Shown here one piece after another: positions 63,001 through 64,000 of a DNA stretch of 64,000 nt. A program made the position numbers and the translations under genes. The DNA lies in assembly GCF_008831285.2 (NCBI RefSeq), contig NC_045140.1, forward strand, positions 18,660,370-18,724,369. The letters run 5' to 3'. The notes under the pieces were generated by a model, which saw only the letters and a program-made list of their open reading frames with translations, made no database searches and was not told where the DNA came from. Position 1 is the stretch's first letter. Each line of letters opens with the position of its first letter. This DNA comes from Nymphaea colorata. Its lineage: Eukaryota; Streptophyta; Magnoliopsida; Nymphaeales; Nymphaeaceae.

Positions 63001-64000
63001 CCTAGTGATATATATATGTATATGTATAAATGCATTTTATTAATCTGATACTGTACACTTCTTTTACATGTTACTTAATATATGTACGTTAATTATTTTA
63101 TATACTACGAATACACATAGAGAGAGAACTTGATAGCATACGTTAAACGTGGTATATATGTCATGTCCTAATATTATGTTAGGTAGAATATATGATACAA
63201 GATTTTGATCATGTACTATGACATACCTATATGCATGAGATATGTATATGATTCCACTCAGTCTAGTTTGATCATTCCAAGCATCATTGGCACTGGGTAA
63301 ATGTCCAATAGGAGCCAAGTCAAACGAGTCTTTTAGAACGGCATGCGAGTTTTCGAATATTAGTTAAAACACTTTAAGATACACTTAAGCATACCAAGTT
63401 TGAATGTTTCTGAAAAATGACGACATTGGACAGCAATTTCAGAAGGCCTTGAACATTATTCTTTACAATCTTCACTGATTAAGCAGCCATTTGCATGCAT
63501 TGCAGGCCTGTCGTCACTTCAGGTGATTGATTAATGCGGAGGGAACTTCCAAAGTGAAGAAATAATATCACCCCACAAAAGATTAAGAAAAGCAAAGGAG
63601 AGTATATCACAAGGAAATTCGATGCTACGTGCAAATCATATATCCTGTGCCATATCCCTACTGTGAAGAAGTGAAAAAAGGAAGGCGTGTTGATAGAAGA
63701 CGTCATTCTGGAAAGTAATCAATGAAGGGGAGGATGGTGCCTGTCTAGCTATGAACGAAACCTTGGCTAGCTTCGGGAGTTTTTTTCCGAGATACCTAAT
63801 TAGAGAGCGACAGTGACAACAGTGACCCGTTTCTCGTTTGTTCGTTAGCACCAGTTGCGCCTCTACCGTGGAACCCACCATCGCCCGATGACATGCCACT
63901 TGCAGCCCTTGAATTTGCTGCAGGTATGGTGGGCTTTGATGGTTAATCTTATGGCCTGTTGTCACTTCTGCATCACCTTGTTCCTTCAGTATGACAACCA
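60040..64000. other. Right-hand end, no gene recognised
   Basis: The last about 4 kb is AT-rich with short CT, TA and CA runs. The longest frames (60545-60859 plus; 63636-63965 minus, about 105-110 codons) have no domain I recognise and no clear splice signals. A gene beginning to the right of the window cannot be excluded. Confidence 0.45.

Noticed and set aside
63636-63965. 109-codon minus-strand frame near the right edge
   Set aside because: No recognised domain; could be part of a gene beyond the edge, but the window gives no evidence.

Overview
This is nuclear DNA from a flowering plant. Coding sequence is split by many GT-AG introns, intergenic and intron DNA is AT-rich with dinucleotide microsatellites and small transposon remnants, and every recognisable gene belongs to a plant family (ROP GTPase, alpha-dioxygenase, MLP/Bet v 1, DEG9, PPDK regulatory protein, PBL-type kinase). 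The sequence does not fix the species or order.

Layout, left to right. 296-2184 (-): five 5' exons of a PBL28-like receptor-like cytoplasmic kinase whose 3' part lies beyond the left edge. 2.2-9.7 kb: intergenic, with a MITE-like segment. 9866-14886 (+): complete eight-exon type II ROP GTPase with a Cys-to-Trp change in its C-terminal lipidation box. 14.9-19.8 kb: intergenic. 19890-25626 (+): complete ten-exon fatty-acid alpha-dioxygenase with a MITE in intron 1. 27677-29444 (-): two-exon MLP/Bet v 1 protein. 29.5-35.4 kb: intergenic, holding a 1 kb element bounded by GC-rich inverted arrays. 35436-40903 (+): complete nine-exon DEG9 (DegP9) protease, followed by a 50-bp triplicated repeat. 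42.9-44.3 kb: LINE and MITE remnants. 44530-47239 (+): two-exon HIG1-domain mitochondrial protein with a tandem duplication in its intron. 48.8-49.5 kb: LINE RNase H relic. 50.7 kb: PPR fragment. 51095-53923 (+): complete three-exon PPDK regulatory protein. 53.9-64.0 kb: no gene recognised, but one clean hAT-type MITE with an 8-bp target duplication.

The genes do not form a pathway or cluster; they look like ordinary, independently regulated plant genes. Four of them (kinase, ROP, alpha-dioxygenase, MLP) belong to families often linked to signalling and defence, but the sequence shows no co-regulation. I found no convincing undescribed multi-gene system. The most interesting points are the altered ROP lipidation motif, an unusual exon junction in the kinase, and several small repeat families whose boundaries can be read directly. 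Exon models come from reading splice sites and comparing with remembered family members. In the complete models every exon joins in frame and the lengths match the families.
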